Of a stretch of 64,000 nt of DNA, positions 30,882-39,649 are shown in pieces. The notes under the pieces are model-generated. The model was not told the origin of the DNA. It ran no database searches and saw only the letters and a program-made list of their open reading frames with translations. Each line of letters opens with the position of its first letter. Position 1 is the stretch's first letter. This DNA comes from Zygosaccharomyces rouxii (taxonomy: Eukaryota; Ascomycota; Saccharomycetes; Saccharomycetales; Saccharomycetaceae), in the NCBI RefSeq assembly GCF_000026365.1, contig NC_012996.1:434001-498000 (forward strand). Reading direction: 5' to 3'. The translations under genes were made by a program, and so were the position numbers.

Positions 30882-31144
30882 GACACAGTCTAGGTACAAT
30901 TAGAAGTAGCAGATTCGATTGCAAACCTTTTCAGACTGCTAGGAGTTCAACTTGATGCACTGTTTTCGCGTCTAAACTCTGCTCTGGTTCAAACTTATCC
31001 GTTCTTTACAGGGTCACCTGTCTACTATTTTTTTCAGCATTTTAATAGGGGACCTAAGAGACACGTTAAAGGTTGATTATGAACTACTCACTACAAAGTT
31101 GTAAACTTTTATAAAACGGAATTGGAAGGAGTCTAGCGTCCAAG

Positions 31145-32791
31145 ATGTCAGATTCTGGGAAGTTTAACGTGCAGAGTTATACCTTAGTGAAGCTTTTGAA
31201 GAGGTTAGAAGCTGCTACCACTAGGCTAGAAGATGTTACCATCTACCAAGAAGGTTACATCGAATCAAGAATTGCTGAAAATGCTGCAGCTGGTGGAATT
31301 TCCTCGAATGAAATGAGTGCTATGTCTTCAGCAGGACCATCTGCTGCTATTCCAGCTAATCAGGCTAATAAGAGTCCCGAAGCTATCGAATCTGAACCGG
31401 TTCCTGCTGGTGCTGCTGGTGTTGAACAACCTTCTGAGGCCATTACTCAATTCGACCAAGTGATTCAAGGAAAAGTTGTGCCATTAGTGCAGCTATCTAC
31501 TAAGATTGATCCTACTGTCGCTGCTGTCGTGCAGGTGTTCAAGGAAACGTTTGATCGTCAATTAGATTTTTTGGAGATTGCGCTTAAATCTAAGAAACCA
31601 GATTACTCTTCCAAAGAGTTCGCTGAATCTTTGCTACCCATTAACCAGGCAATCTTGAAGATTGGAGATCTCAAGGATCAAAATCGTCAAAGTAAATTTT
31701 TCCCTTACTTGAATTCGGTTGCTGAAGGTGCGGCGTTGTTTTCATGGGTTGCGGTGGAGACACCTGTGTCATTGGTTGCCGACTTTAAGGATGCATCTCA
31801 ATTCTGGACTAATAGGGTTTTGAAAGAATTTAAAGAATCAGATCCCAATGCTGCTAGTTGGGTCAGCTTATTTTTGAGCATCTTCGATCAATTGAAGTCC
31901 TACGTGAAGGAATTTCATCCAACTGGCGTTACCTGGAGCAAAGACGGTGAAGATTTCGGAACTGCTTTGGCACAATTTAAAGGCGGCTCAGCCAACACAG
32001 CACCTCCTACCCCTGCTCCTGTTGCTGCTGGTGGGGCTCCTCCCCCTCCTCCTCCTCCAGCACCACCAGCATCTGTGTTTGAATCTAAACCAGATGAAAA
32101 ACCTGCCGGTGGTTCTGGTGGTATTGATGCCGTGTTTGCAGAACTAAACCAAGGTGAAGATATCACAAGGAGTCTGAAAAAAGTGGATAAATCACAACAG
32201 ACACACAAAAATCCTGAATTGCGTGGTTCTTCTGCTGTTCCTGCAGAACAGGCTGGTGGTAAGACCCCACCCCCAGTAAAACCAAAGAAACCTAACATGT
32301 TCAAAACTAAGAAGCCACCTAGAAAGGAATTGGTCGGTAACAAATGGTTTGTGGAAAATTATGAAAACCATGCCGAACCAATCGTCATTGAAGGTAAACA
32401 TGATGAAGCTATATTTATCGGTAACTGTAGCAGCGTTTTGATTCAAGTTAAAGGTAAAGTTAACGCTATTACTGTCAACCAATCTGATTCCACCAACGTG
32501 GTCTTGGATTCTTGTATTTCCGGATTGGAATTGATCAAATGTAACAAATTTGGTGCCCAGGTGGAACAATCTCTACCTCAAATCACCTTAGACAAATGTG
32601 ATGGTGGTAATATCTTTTTGTCTGCTGAATCCATGAACGCTTCCTTGTACACTTCTTGTACCACAGCTATTAATGTTAATTTACCGGTTGGTGAGGATGG
32701 TGACTTTGTGGAATTCCCAGTCCCAGAACAAATGGTGCACACTTTTGGTAATGGTAAGATCAACACTACGATTTATGAACATGCAGGTTGA
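31145..32791 (+). CDS. SRV2: Cyclase-associated protein Srv2/CAP
   Basis: Recycles cofilin-bound ADP-actin and, through its N-terminus, binds adenylyl cyclase in the Ras-cAMP pathway. The protein has 548 residues. The N-terminal coiled region has the cyclase-binding [14 protein letters not shown] motif (about 17-30). A helical folded domain follows (about 100-280). A poly-Pro stretch lies at about 297-310, a WH2-like PKKP/basic region near 375-395, and the beta-helical CARP domain fills about 395-548. S. cerevisiae SRV2 is YNL138W (526 residues). Confidence 0.96.
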   Translation: MSDSGKFNVQSYTLVKLLKRLEAATTRLEDVTIYQEGYIESRIAENAAAGGISSNEMSAMSSAGPSAAIPANQANKSPEAIESEPVPAGAAGVEQPSEAITQFDQVIQGKVVPLVQLSTKIDPTVAAVVQVFKETFDRQLDFLEIALKSKKPDYSSKEFAESLLPINQAILKIGDLKDQNRQSKFFPYLNSVAEGAALFSWVAVETPVSLVADFKDASQFWTNRVLKEFKESDPNAASWVSLFLSIFDQLKSYVKEFHPTGVTWSKDGEDFGTALAQFKGGSANTAPPTPAPVAAGGAPPPPPPPAPPASVFESKPDEKPAGGSGGIDAVFAELNQGEDITRSLKKVDKSQQTHKNPELRGSSAVPAEQAGGKTPPPVKPKKPNMFKTKKPPRKELVGNKWFVENYENHAEPIVIEGKHDEAIFIGNCSSVLIQVKGKVNAITVNQSDSTNVVLDSCISGLELIKCNKFGAQVEQSLPQITLDKCDGGNIFLSAESMNASLYTSCTTAINVNLPVGEDGDFVEFPVPEQMVHTFGNGKINTTIYEHAG

Positions 32792-32826
32792 ACGATGATT
32801 CTCCAGGGTAATAGACACATATAATT

Positions 32827-32850
32827 AAAAAAAAAAAAAAAAAAAAAAAA
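32827..32850 (+). repeat. A24 homopolymer downstream of SRV2
   Basis: Twenty-four consecutive A residues start 36 bp after the SRV2 stop. It parallels the A28 run after the casein kinase gene. Exact length is uncertain. Confidence 0.85.
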
Positions 32851-32946
32851 GAAAAATGAAAAAAACAAAGAGTAATACGAATATACTATTTACAGTCGTG
32901 CAATATAGCTAACATGATGAGATGTTCAATTTTATTTTTAAGTAGT

Positions 32947-34386
32947 TCATTTGCCTCTTCTCACGTAATACATGTATGCACGTTCGTGGACGGGCAGATC
33001 GAATGGAGAAATGACTTCAGAATGACCTGGACGTGCCACTGGATCTCTTAAATAAACAGCATGACAAGTTTTAAAAGAGATTTCCAGATGGTGTGGCAGG
33101 ATTGCAAATGGTGCTAGGAATGGTCTTGGTTTCCATGGTGTAAAATAAGGTCTTTTTGGATTGGCACGGCCATAAAGGTGTTGTTGCCATGGTAGACTAA
33201 TAAATTCTTGTGCCTTCTTTTCATCTTCTACCAATTCCTTTGGATCTATACGTGGATGGTAGTGCAATTTACTTGACCAGTTTTCATCGTATGGAACATC
33301 GACAGCATTTTGATCACCTTTCCTCTTGTCGAAGCTTTCCCTAAGGGCAGAGCTAAACAATTTAGTCAATTCTGACAAATGTTTTTTGGCAGATCTTATT
33401 GATACTTTAGATCCGTCACTCATCTTATTTTTCATCTCTTCCGTAGGTGCCAAAAGTCTATGGGATAATTCATCGATTTTACCATTTTGTAAGCTTTCCT
33501 TTGTAAATTCCTTTGATTTATTAACTTCTTGGAAACATTCTAGGGCTAAGTTGGCTAATTTTAAATCACCATTCACTACGCTAGCAAAATCATCGACAGT
33601 CAATGACTCGGGTTCCTTCTCAGATTTACTGTAAACTGTCAAAATTTGAGTGAGCATATTTGTTGGTGTACAAGAATTCAAGGCTTTCAGTTCCTGTTGT
33701 TCCAAGTCCTTATTGTAGTCCTTGACCTGTTCTAGAAACTGTTGTTTTTGGGGGTTTGAATTATCCATTTCTCTATATTTGTTTAATTTTTTATTCCAAA
33801 CTGCTCTTGGATTCGATTTTGCCTCTTTCACATATTTATTCCAGAGAGTGACTTGCACCTTGTCAACTTTTAGTGATTCCTGAACACTTGGTTTTTTAGC
33901 TCCCAATGCCTCTAGAACTTTTGAAGGTCTTACACGGAAAACATCACCTGGCTTTAAAGTATAATTTGGGTGTGCAATTTTAATGCCATTCACAAAGACA
34001 TTTCCCTGTAGGATAAATTGACGAGCTTGTCTCACGGAAGAAGCAAACATTGCACGGAAAACTGCGAAATCCAATCTTTTCTCGAGAACCGCAAACGTTT
34101 GTAGTAAAAATGGAGTTTCTTCTTCTTTACCGCCCTTCAATGAGGCATCCAATTGAGCGACTGAGTCTAACTTAGGATTGAAAAAAAATTGCCATCTTTT
34201 CTCAGTCAAGTGTTCACCGTGATAAGCTCTTGTCTCCTGTTTAGCTGTCCATTTTTGTTGGTAAAGTGTCTTTGACCTAAAATCAACTTGGCCCTTCTTG
34301 TATAGGTTAAACAAGTTATACTTGTTAAAAGAAGTACGCACACGACCCCTAGAAAGGGATTTCAATAACGTGGCTCTTCTAGGCAT
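32947..34386 (-). CDS. NAM9: Mitochondrial small-subunit ribosomal protein uS4m
   Basis: Nam9 is the mitochondrial S4 homologue that helps assemble the small subunit and affects decoding fidelity. The protein has 479 residues (S. cerevisiae YNL137C has 486). It starts [22 protein letters not shown] in the S4-family manner. The S4 RNA-binding domain lies at about 105-155 ([19 protein letters not shown], then [13 protein letters not shown]). The C-terminal half is an extension specific to fungal mitochondria. An in-frame GTG directly before the ATG was not used. Confidence 0.95.
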   Translation of the reverse strand: MPRRATLLKSLSRGRVRTSFNKYNLFNLYKKGQVDFRSKTLYQQKWTAKQETRAYHGEHLTEKRWQFFFNPKLDSVAQLDASLKGGKEEETPFLLQTFAVLEKRLDFAVFRAMFASSVRQARQFILQGNVFVNGIKIAHPNYTLKPGDVFRVRPSKVLEALGAKKPSVQESLKVDKVQVTLWNKYVKEAKSNPRAVWNKKLNKYREMDNSNPQKQQFLEQVKDYNKDLEQQELKALNSCTPTNMLTQILTVYSKSEKEPESLTVDDFASVVNGDLKLANLALECFQEVNKSKEFTKESLQNGKIDELSHRLLAPTEEMKNKMSDGSKVSIRSAKKHLSELTKLFSSALRESFDKRKGDQNAVDVPYDENWSSKLHYHPRIDPKELVEDEKKAQEFISLPWQQHLYGRANPKRPYFTPWKPRPFLAPFAILPHHLEISFKTCHAVYLRDPVARPGHSEVISPFDLPVHERAYMYYVRRGK

Positions 34387-34593
34387 CACAAAATTTAGTC
34401 AACAGAGCCTTTCCTTAGGTCTTATTATCTTTAAATTGTAGCTTTATTGGTTCACTTTTGATATTTTGAAATTTTTCATCTTTCCGTTACGGATGATATA
34501 TGCATTCAAGAACATCGAACCCATCGAGTTCATCTTATCTCATATGGTCAGTAAAACAGAAAAATTGAGCTTTACGTATCCATTGAGGATTCT

Positions 34594-35469
34594 ATGGCAG
34601 TGGATTGGACAAAAGTTGACGAGATAAGATTGTTAAGATGGGTTGCTGAATTTAAACCAGCCGGATTACACAAACATTTCCACATGTATTGTATAGTGGA
34701 AAGGATGAATCATCCTGACAAGTATCCAGTAGTACTGTTGCAAAAAGAGAGTGTAAAGTCAGGTAAAATCTTCACGGCATCAGAAATATGGGAGAAATTG
34801 AATCAGTACTACAATTTTGAGATGATGGATAAAATTGAAGATCATGAACAGTTTAACGAGCATAGGGATTTTGAACTGCCGTGGGATGAATATGGAGATT
34901 TGATATTAGATCATGCTAAAGGTGAAGAAGAATCAGAGGAAGAAAAGGAGGAAAACGGAGGTGTAAAAAGGGAAGAACAACCGAAAGTAGCGGAAGCCAC
35001 ATATCTACATGACTCTGAAAAGGAAGACTCAGCTAATACTAGCAGTGGTAATATAAATAATATGAAGAGAAGATCTACAAGATTACGAAAATCCAGTCGG
35101 TTGCATCATAGTAGGAGCGGAAGCGATGAAGAAGATGCATCCAATGCAGTTTCAGGCGATTCAGAATCGGATGGTGAGGATGAAGAAGCACTGAATGACA
35201 ACAACGAAAATGAAAATGAAAATAAGGGCAAGAAAAATGACCAACCCTTAGCTAAAAGAACAAGACATTCATCATCTGCAACTACGAACGTAACGAATAA
35301 TGACATTTCGCCCAAGAGAAAGAAACGTAAATTAGAAGAAACTACGCCACCTTTACCACAACCAGTACAACAACAACAACAACAAGAGACAAGCCCTGAA
35401 TCTGCACAGGCAATGCCTCCAGTTCGCACAAGTTCAAGAGTCTCCAGCAGGCTGCGTAATAAAAAATAG
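34594..35469 (+). CDS. EAF7: Eaf7, NuA4 histone acetyltransferase subunit
   Basis: Eaf7 forms the TINTIN submodule of NuA4 with Eaf3 and Eaf5. The protein has 291 residues, shorter than S. cerevisiae Eaf7 (YNL136W, 425). The CT20 domain is at about 1-110 (LRWVAEFKPAGLHKHFHMYCI, then FTASEIWEKLNQYYNFEMMD). The rest is disordered, with acidic runs, basic patches (PKRKKRKLEE) and a Gln tract. It is divergent from NAM9 and convergent with FPR1. Confidence 0.93.
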   Translation: MAVDWTKVDEIRLLRWVAEFKPAGLHKHFHMYCIVERMNHPDKYPVVLLQKESVKSGKIFTASEIWEKLNQYYNFEMMDKIEDHEQFNEHRDFELPWDEYGDLILDHAKGEEESEEEKEENGGVKREEQPKVAEATYLHDSEKEDSANTSSGNINNMKRRSTRLRKSSRLHHSRSGSDEEDASNAVSGDSESDGEDEEALNDNNENENENKGKKNDQPLAKRTRHSSSATTNVTNNDISPKRKKRKLEETTPPLPQPVQQQQQQETSPESAQAMPPVRTSSRVSSRLRNKK

Positions 35470-35534
35470 TTATAATAAGAAACAGGATAAAATAGACTAG
35501 ATTAAATACATACGTCTAGTCCAATCGATTTGAC

Positions 35535-35879
35535 CTAATTCACCTTCAACAATTCCACATCGAAGACCAATGTAGCATTTGGTGGGATAAGTCCTGGGAA
35601 ACCACGTGGACCGTAGGCGTATGAACCAGGAATTGTCAAACGTGCCTTTTCACCAACGGAAAGACGTGGAATACCAACATCCCAGCCCTTGATAACTTGA
35701 CCTACACCAATATTGCATTGGAATGGAGAACCTCTATCCACTGATGAATCGAATTTTTGTCCGTTTTCCAATGTACCAGTATAGTGAATAGTCACCAAAT
35801 CACCGGCCTTGGGGAAAGTGGCACCATCACCAGGGGAAACTCTGTCAATTCTCACGTTACCGTCAACGACTTCAGACAT
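35535..35879 (-). CDS. FPR1: FKBP12 peptidyl-prolyl isomerase
   Basis: Cytosolic FK506- and rapamycin-binding proline isomerase; the rapamycin complex inhibits TORC1. The protein has 114 residues, the same as S. cerevisiae Fpr1 (YNL135C). Active-site and drug-pocket residues are recognisable: [29 protein letters not shown] and the [26 protein letters not shown] end. Confidence 0.97.
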   Translation of the reverse strand: MSEVVDGNVRIDRVSPGDGATFPKAGDLVTIHYTGTLENGQKFDSSVDRGSPFQCNIGVGQVIKGWDVGIPRLSVGEKARLTIPGSYAYGPRGFPGLIPPNATLVFDVELLKVN

Positions 35880-36635
35880 ATTTTATGTTTATGAGTAGGT
35901 ATTACGACTGTGTGTAATCAAGCCAGGTTATAGTGGAAGTGGCAGCAGTACTTGTAGTTAGCTGTTCGTAGGAGCATACCGGGAAGCTTAGGGGGAGAGT
36001 TGCCCTAGCCTTGCCAAAAAAATTCCTAGTCATTCTAAGCGAAGTATCATCTCTTTTTACGTGATGTCGGAGTTTGTGATGCAATTTTCCACACGTCGGA
36101 GTTTTGGTTCTTTTCCTAAACAGATAATACCTGGGACTTAGAATATAACTGGAACAGCGGTTGTGGGTACCTGAGCGCATCAAGAATTGATCCGCGGAAT
36201 GCTATGAAAAAGTTCTTGCCCGTTCCGCGGCTTCCCTGTCTTCCTTACTTGCCTTCCGTTCACCTGAGCGCATCAAGAATTGATCCGCGGAATGCTACAA
36301 GAGGGGTTTCTCTGATGTTTTCGTCTACAGAAGCTTTGTAGGTAAGAGCTTGCCTCGTAAATCCGCCACTTTCTTGCTTAGGCCCAGCTTGTAAAGATTC
36401 TTCAGGCGTCTATAATAGTTCTTCGAAGAAATGGTAGTGTAACCCGTATGTGCTTCGCGCGCGATAGGGTTTCGTAACTCGGATGACGTACTTTCGATTA
36501 TTAATCGACTTCCTCACCCGCCACCCCTAATGGAGGTATATATATATATATACCGTGTAAGGATGAACTTGGCTGGCTTCACAATTGTCACTCGGTCTGT
36601 ATCAAACCATTGCAACGATCTAACGAACTATTACT
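35880..36635. promoter_or_regulatory. Divergent promoter FPR1 / reductase with two TCCGCGGA elements in a 36-bp direct repeat
   Basis: A perfect 36-bp direct repeat occurs at 36169-36204 and 36262-36297 (93-bp period). Each copy holds the palindrome TCCGCGGA (36191-36198 and 36284-36291). This matches the pleiotropic drug response element bound by Pdr1/Pdr3. A near-match TCCGCGGC lies between them at 36224-36231. A TATA-rich tract is at about 36537-36553, some 85 bp upstream of the reductase ATG. Drug or aldehyde induction is inferred. Confidence 0.75.
36169..36297 (+). repeat. 36-bp perfect direct repeat pair (two copies, 93-bp period)
   Basis: The copies at 36169-36204 and 36262-36297 are identical; the 57 bp between them is unrelated apart from one CCGCGG. 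The repeat begins ACCTGAGCGCATC and ends GGAATGCTA. It appears to be a recent local duplication that doubled a transcription-factor site. Confidence 0.9.
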
Positions 36636-37751
36636 ATGTCAATTCCAACTAGTATGAAAGCTGTCGTCATTGAAGGCGTAAACGCTGTCGTAAAGGAAAA
36701 CGTTCCTTTACCACCTCTCAAGGAGGGTCAAGTGTTAGTCAAGACGCTTGCAGCTGCTGTTAATCCAACGGATTGGAAGCACATTGAGTATAAACTTGGT
36801 CCACAAAGCTCAATTTCAGGATGTGACGCTGCCGGACAAGTTGTAAAGTTAGGGGCTAACGTTAAAAATGTCGCTGAGGGTGATGTTGTTGCCGGATTCG
36901 CACATGGTGCATCTGTCAAACATCCCGAAAATGGTGCGTTTGCAGAATATGTTGCAATTGATTCTGAGTTGCTTTGGAAATTGCAATCGAGTTCAGATTC
37001 CCGTGTTTTGAGCGGTAAACAGGAGTTACCTTCAGGACCAGTTTCTAATATAGAAGGTCTGGTGACTTTCCCTATCTCACTAAATACTGCAGGTGTTGTA
37101 TTGGTGAACAACCTAAAAATTGATCTATCATGGAAGTCAAGCAAGCCTCAGAGGGATGAGCCTGTTATCGTTTGGGGTGGTGCAACTGCATTTGGACAAT
37201 GCTTTATCCAGCTAGCCAAACAGTTGAATGCATTCAGCAAAATTATTACCGTTGCATCCCGTAAACATGAACCTTCATTGAAGAAATACGGTGCTGATCA
37301 ATTGTTTGATTACCACGATTCTGACGTAGTCGAACAGATTAAAAAGGAATACCCAGAAGCACCAGTTGTTGTTGATGGTGTCTCGAGTCCTGAAACTTAT
37401 CCTCAAATTTATAAGGTGACGGCTGATACTAAACCATCAGTGATTATCAATTTGATCTATTTAGATGACAAAAACGTTGAAAAGCCAAAATCAAATGTTA
37501 GACACGAAAGTACCATGTTGTACCTAATGACTGGTTTTGATATACCATATGGATCCCTCCACTTACCCAAGGATTTGGAGTATAGAAAAAAGGCCATTGA
37601 GTTTATCAAATGGGTACAACCAAAGATTGATGCAGGTGACATTTATCACCTGCCAGTGAAAATTTCAAATGGCTTAGAATCAATCCCCAAGCTCTTGGAC
37701 GACGTAAGGACTGGTAAGAATTCCGGCGTTAAATTAGTGGCAGTTTTGTAA
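36636..37751 (+). CDS. Medium-chain dehydrogenase/reductase, YNL134C-like (NADPH-dependent enone/aldehyde reductase)
   Basis: Belongs to the zinc-independent quinone-oxidoreductase branch of the MDR superfamily. S. cerevisiae YNL134C reduces furfural and related aldehydes; the same family includes YCR102C and YLR460C. The protein has 371 residues. The GroES-like N-terminal part includes the AVNPTDWKHIEY motif, and the Rossmann part has WGGATAFGQCFIQLAKQ for nucleotide binding. No structural Cys-rich zinc loop is seen. It lies next to FPR1 like YNL134C but on the opposite strand relative to FPR1, so local inversion or replacement by a paralogue is possible. Confidence 0.88.
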   Translation: MSIPTSMKAVVIEGVNAVVKENVPLPPLKEGQVLVKTLAAAVNPTDWKHIEYKLGPQSSISGCDAAGQVVKLGANVKNVAEGDVVAGFAHGASVKHPENGAFAEYVAIDSELLWKLQSSSDSRVLSGKQELPSGPVSNIEGLVTFPISLNTAGVVLVNNLKIDLSWKSSKPQRDEPVIVWGGATAFGQCFIQLAKQLNAFSKIITVASRKHEPSLKKYGADQLFDYHDSDVVEQIKKEYPEAPVVVDGVSSPETYPQIYKVTADTKPSVIINLIYLDDKNVEKPKSNVRHESTMLYLMTGFDIPYGSLHLPKDLEYRKKAIEFIKWVQPKIDAGDIYHLPVKISNGLESIPKLLDDVRTGKNSGVKLVAVL

Positions 37752-38025
37752 GACGTAACCAGCTAGTTTAATAACATTTATAGTAAACGGCGCACAATTT
37801 CTTCTTTTTTCAACTATACAAGCTAGATAAATAAAAAAAAATGAGTGCTATAAAGATAACACACCCCCTAGCTTACAGCAGGTGTACGCTAAATGATTAA
37901 CCTAAAAGTAAAAAAAAAGTTCTAATTAAACCTTATCCATGTACCTATTAGCTGTACTTGCTAAAAGAACTCGATCAAAAATAAAAAAAGTGCAAAACCT
38001 GTTGCATAGATTTAAACCCTTAAAT

Positions 38026-38352
38026 TTAGATTAGCAAGGCACCAGCTGCAACCAAACCAGCGATGTAAGCACCACCAGCCAATTGGTTACCACCGTTGAC
38101 GGATTGAGGTAGGACAGCAGTGCTGTTGGAAGCACCAGCGGTAGATCTTGGTGCTTCAGAAGAAACAGAAGAAGCTGGAGCAGCAGAAGAAGCTGGGGCA
38201 GCAGAAGAGGTTGGGGCAGCGGAAGAAGCTGAAGCAGCAGAGGAAGCTGGAGCAGTAGCTTGGATTTGACCGTCACCAATTTGAGAGATGTTGTCAGCGG
38301 CCTTGACGGCAACAGCGGAAAGCATAGATAGAGCGACGACGGAGAATTGCAT
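38026..38352 (-). CDS. Small cell-wall protein with a PIR motif and GPI-anchor signal
   Basis: Predicted wall protein of 108 residues. Signal peptide at about 1-18. Directly after it is one PIR-type motif, SQIGDGQIQAT (23-33), the sequence used for alkali-labile linkage to beta-1,3-glucan. An Ala/Ser/Pro repeat region (34-70) is likely O-mannosylated. The C-terminus (NGGNQ, then a hydrophobic tail to Ile108) looks like a GPI signal, with the anchor at about Asn86-Gly88. PIR plus GPI in one protein recalls S. cerevisiae Cwp1. I cannot assign a specific orthologue. The start is the ATG at 38352; the upstream extension lacks an ATG. Confidence 0.8.
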   Translation of the reverse strand: MQFSVVALSMLSAVAVKAADNISQIGDGQIQATAPASSAASASSAAPTSSAAPASSAAPASSVSSEAPRSTAGASNSTAVLPQSVNGGNQLAGGAYIAGLVAAGALLI

Positions 38353-39649
38353 TTCTGAGACTAGTTTGTTGAGTTGGATAAAATAAGCGATTGGCTTGTT
38401 TTTGTCTGGTGTAGTAAAAGAAAACAAATAGGAAGAAAGCTGGAGCTGGAAGAAATCAGGATGGTTTGGGGGGTTTTTATAATGAAAACTGAGAGAATTT
38501 AAGTTTACTAAGACCACAATCCTCTAATTCTAGGTTTCTCTTATTTCCATATTTTGCTTGTTGTCATTTTGTGTACCCGTTGGTCGTGGTAGTAACGAGA
38601 AACGGTATCATCTTGGTGTTGCAGCGGTGGAGTATTGTATCAAAACATCGTGCTGCGCATCTTTGCGTAAGTTTGTATCACCTACAATTTCCAAGTATGT
38701 GCTACGGACTTTACTGTAGGTGACACAGAAAAGTCCATAAACGCGAAGAAATACGTGAGAACTGAAGAAACGACTGAGGTCTCTAAAGACCCTGTAACAC
38801 TAAAGACTACTATGCACGTTTCCCGTGTACTGTATTCCAGATCTAGACCTTACGCTATGCAGTACTTGTCTATTTTGGGATATGTTCTAGTAGGCTCATA
38901 GTGTATCCAGGAAACATCCGAAAGCATTTCCCCCCCCGTTTCGGTACCCAATATAGTACTAGTAACCTTATTCGGCCATACAAGGCGAACTAGAGGCCAC
39001 ACCGTAATTGGAAATACTGCTGTATTGAGTACAAGAACGCGGAGCAACGCGGGAGGCTGACACGTCCCATATATGCGCGACCAAGTGAGCGAACAACTTT
39101 TCTTTTTTTCTCCACAGTTTGAAGACTTTTAGGAACGCATTTTCAAAAAGCTAGACCCTTGTTACACGAGAGTAATTCAGTAGTAACTCGGTTAGAACCT
39201 CGAAGAATGCCTTTGTTTATTTACATTTATCTATTTTCTATTTACCATTCTCTACATTCCGTGCAATGGTTTTATTGTCTTGGTAAAGTCGCGCAGGCTT
39301 CTTCGGCAATTGCTATGACGTCGTTAGAGAAGAAGATGCACTGGTATTGCTTCTAGAACTCTGTTTTACCGTTACTATTAGTATCACAAGAATTTGGCTA
39401 ATTAAGTTAGAGTCTCTTTAAACCGGAAAGAAGGTAACACCCTCGAAGCAGACCTTTGAGACATAGGCTGCTACTTGTAACGCTGAACAAGGCTGTAAGA
39501 TATTGTAAAATGTACTTGTTAAATGAAACTATAAAATTTGATTAAAGGGCGAAAAAGAAAAGCTAGACAAGCTACTTAAAATGGTCGGTGATAACGAACG
39601 AACCGTGGGTATCTTCACACAATTTCTCCCCTGGTTATGTCTTGGTAAA
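38353..39649. other. Intergenic region, 1.3 kb, between the PIR/GPI gene and the 100-residue-repeat polyprotein gene
   Basis: No supported gene; two short open frames (38850-39047 minus, 39159-39356 plus) look like chance. It contains a C-run near 38930-38938 and a perfect 9-bp inverted repeat (TCACCTACA at 38678-38686, TGTAGGTGA at 38715-38723). The right end belongs to the tandemly duplicated polyprotein segment. Confidence 0.55.
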
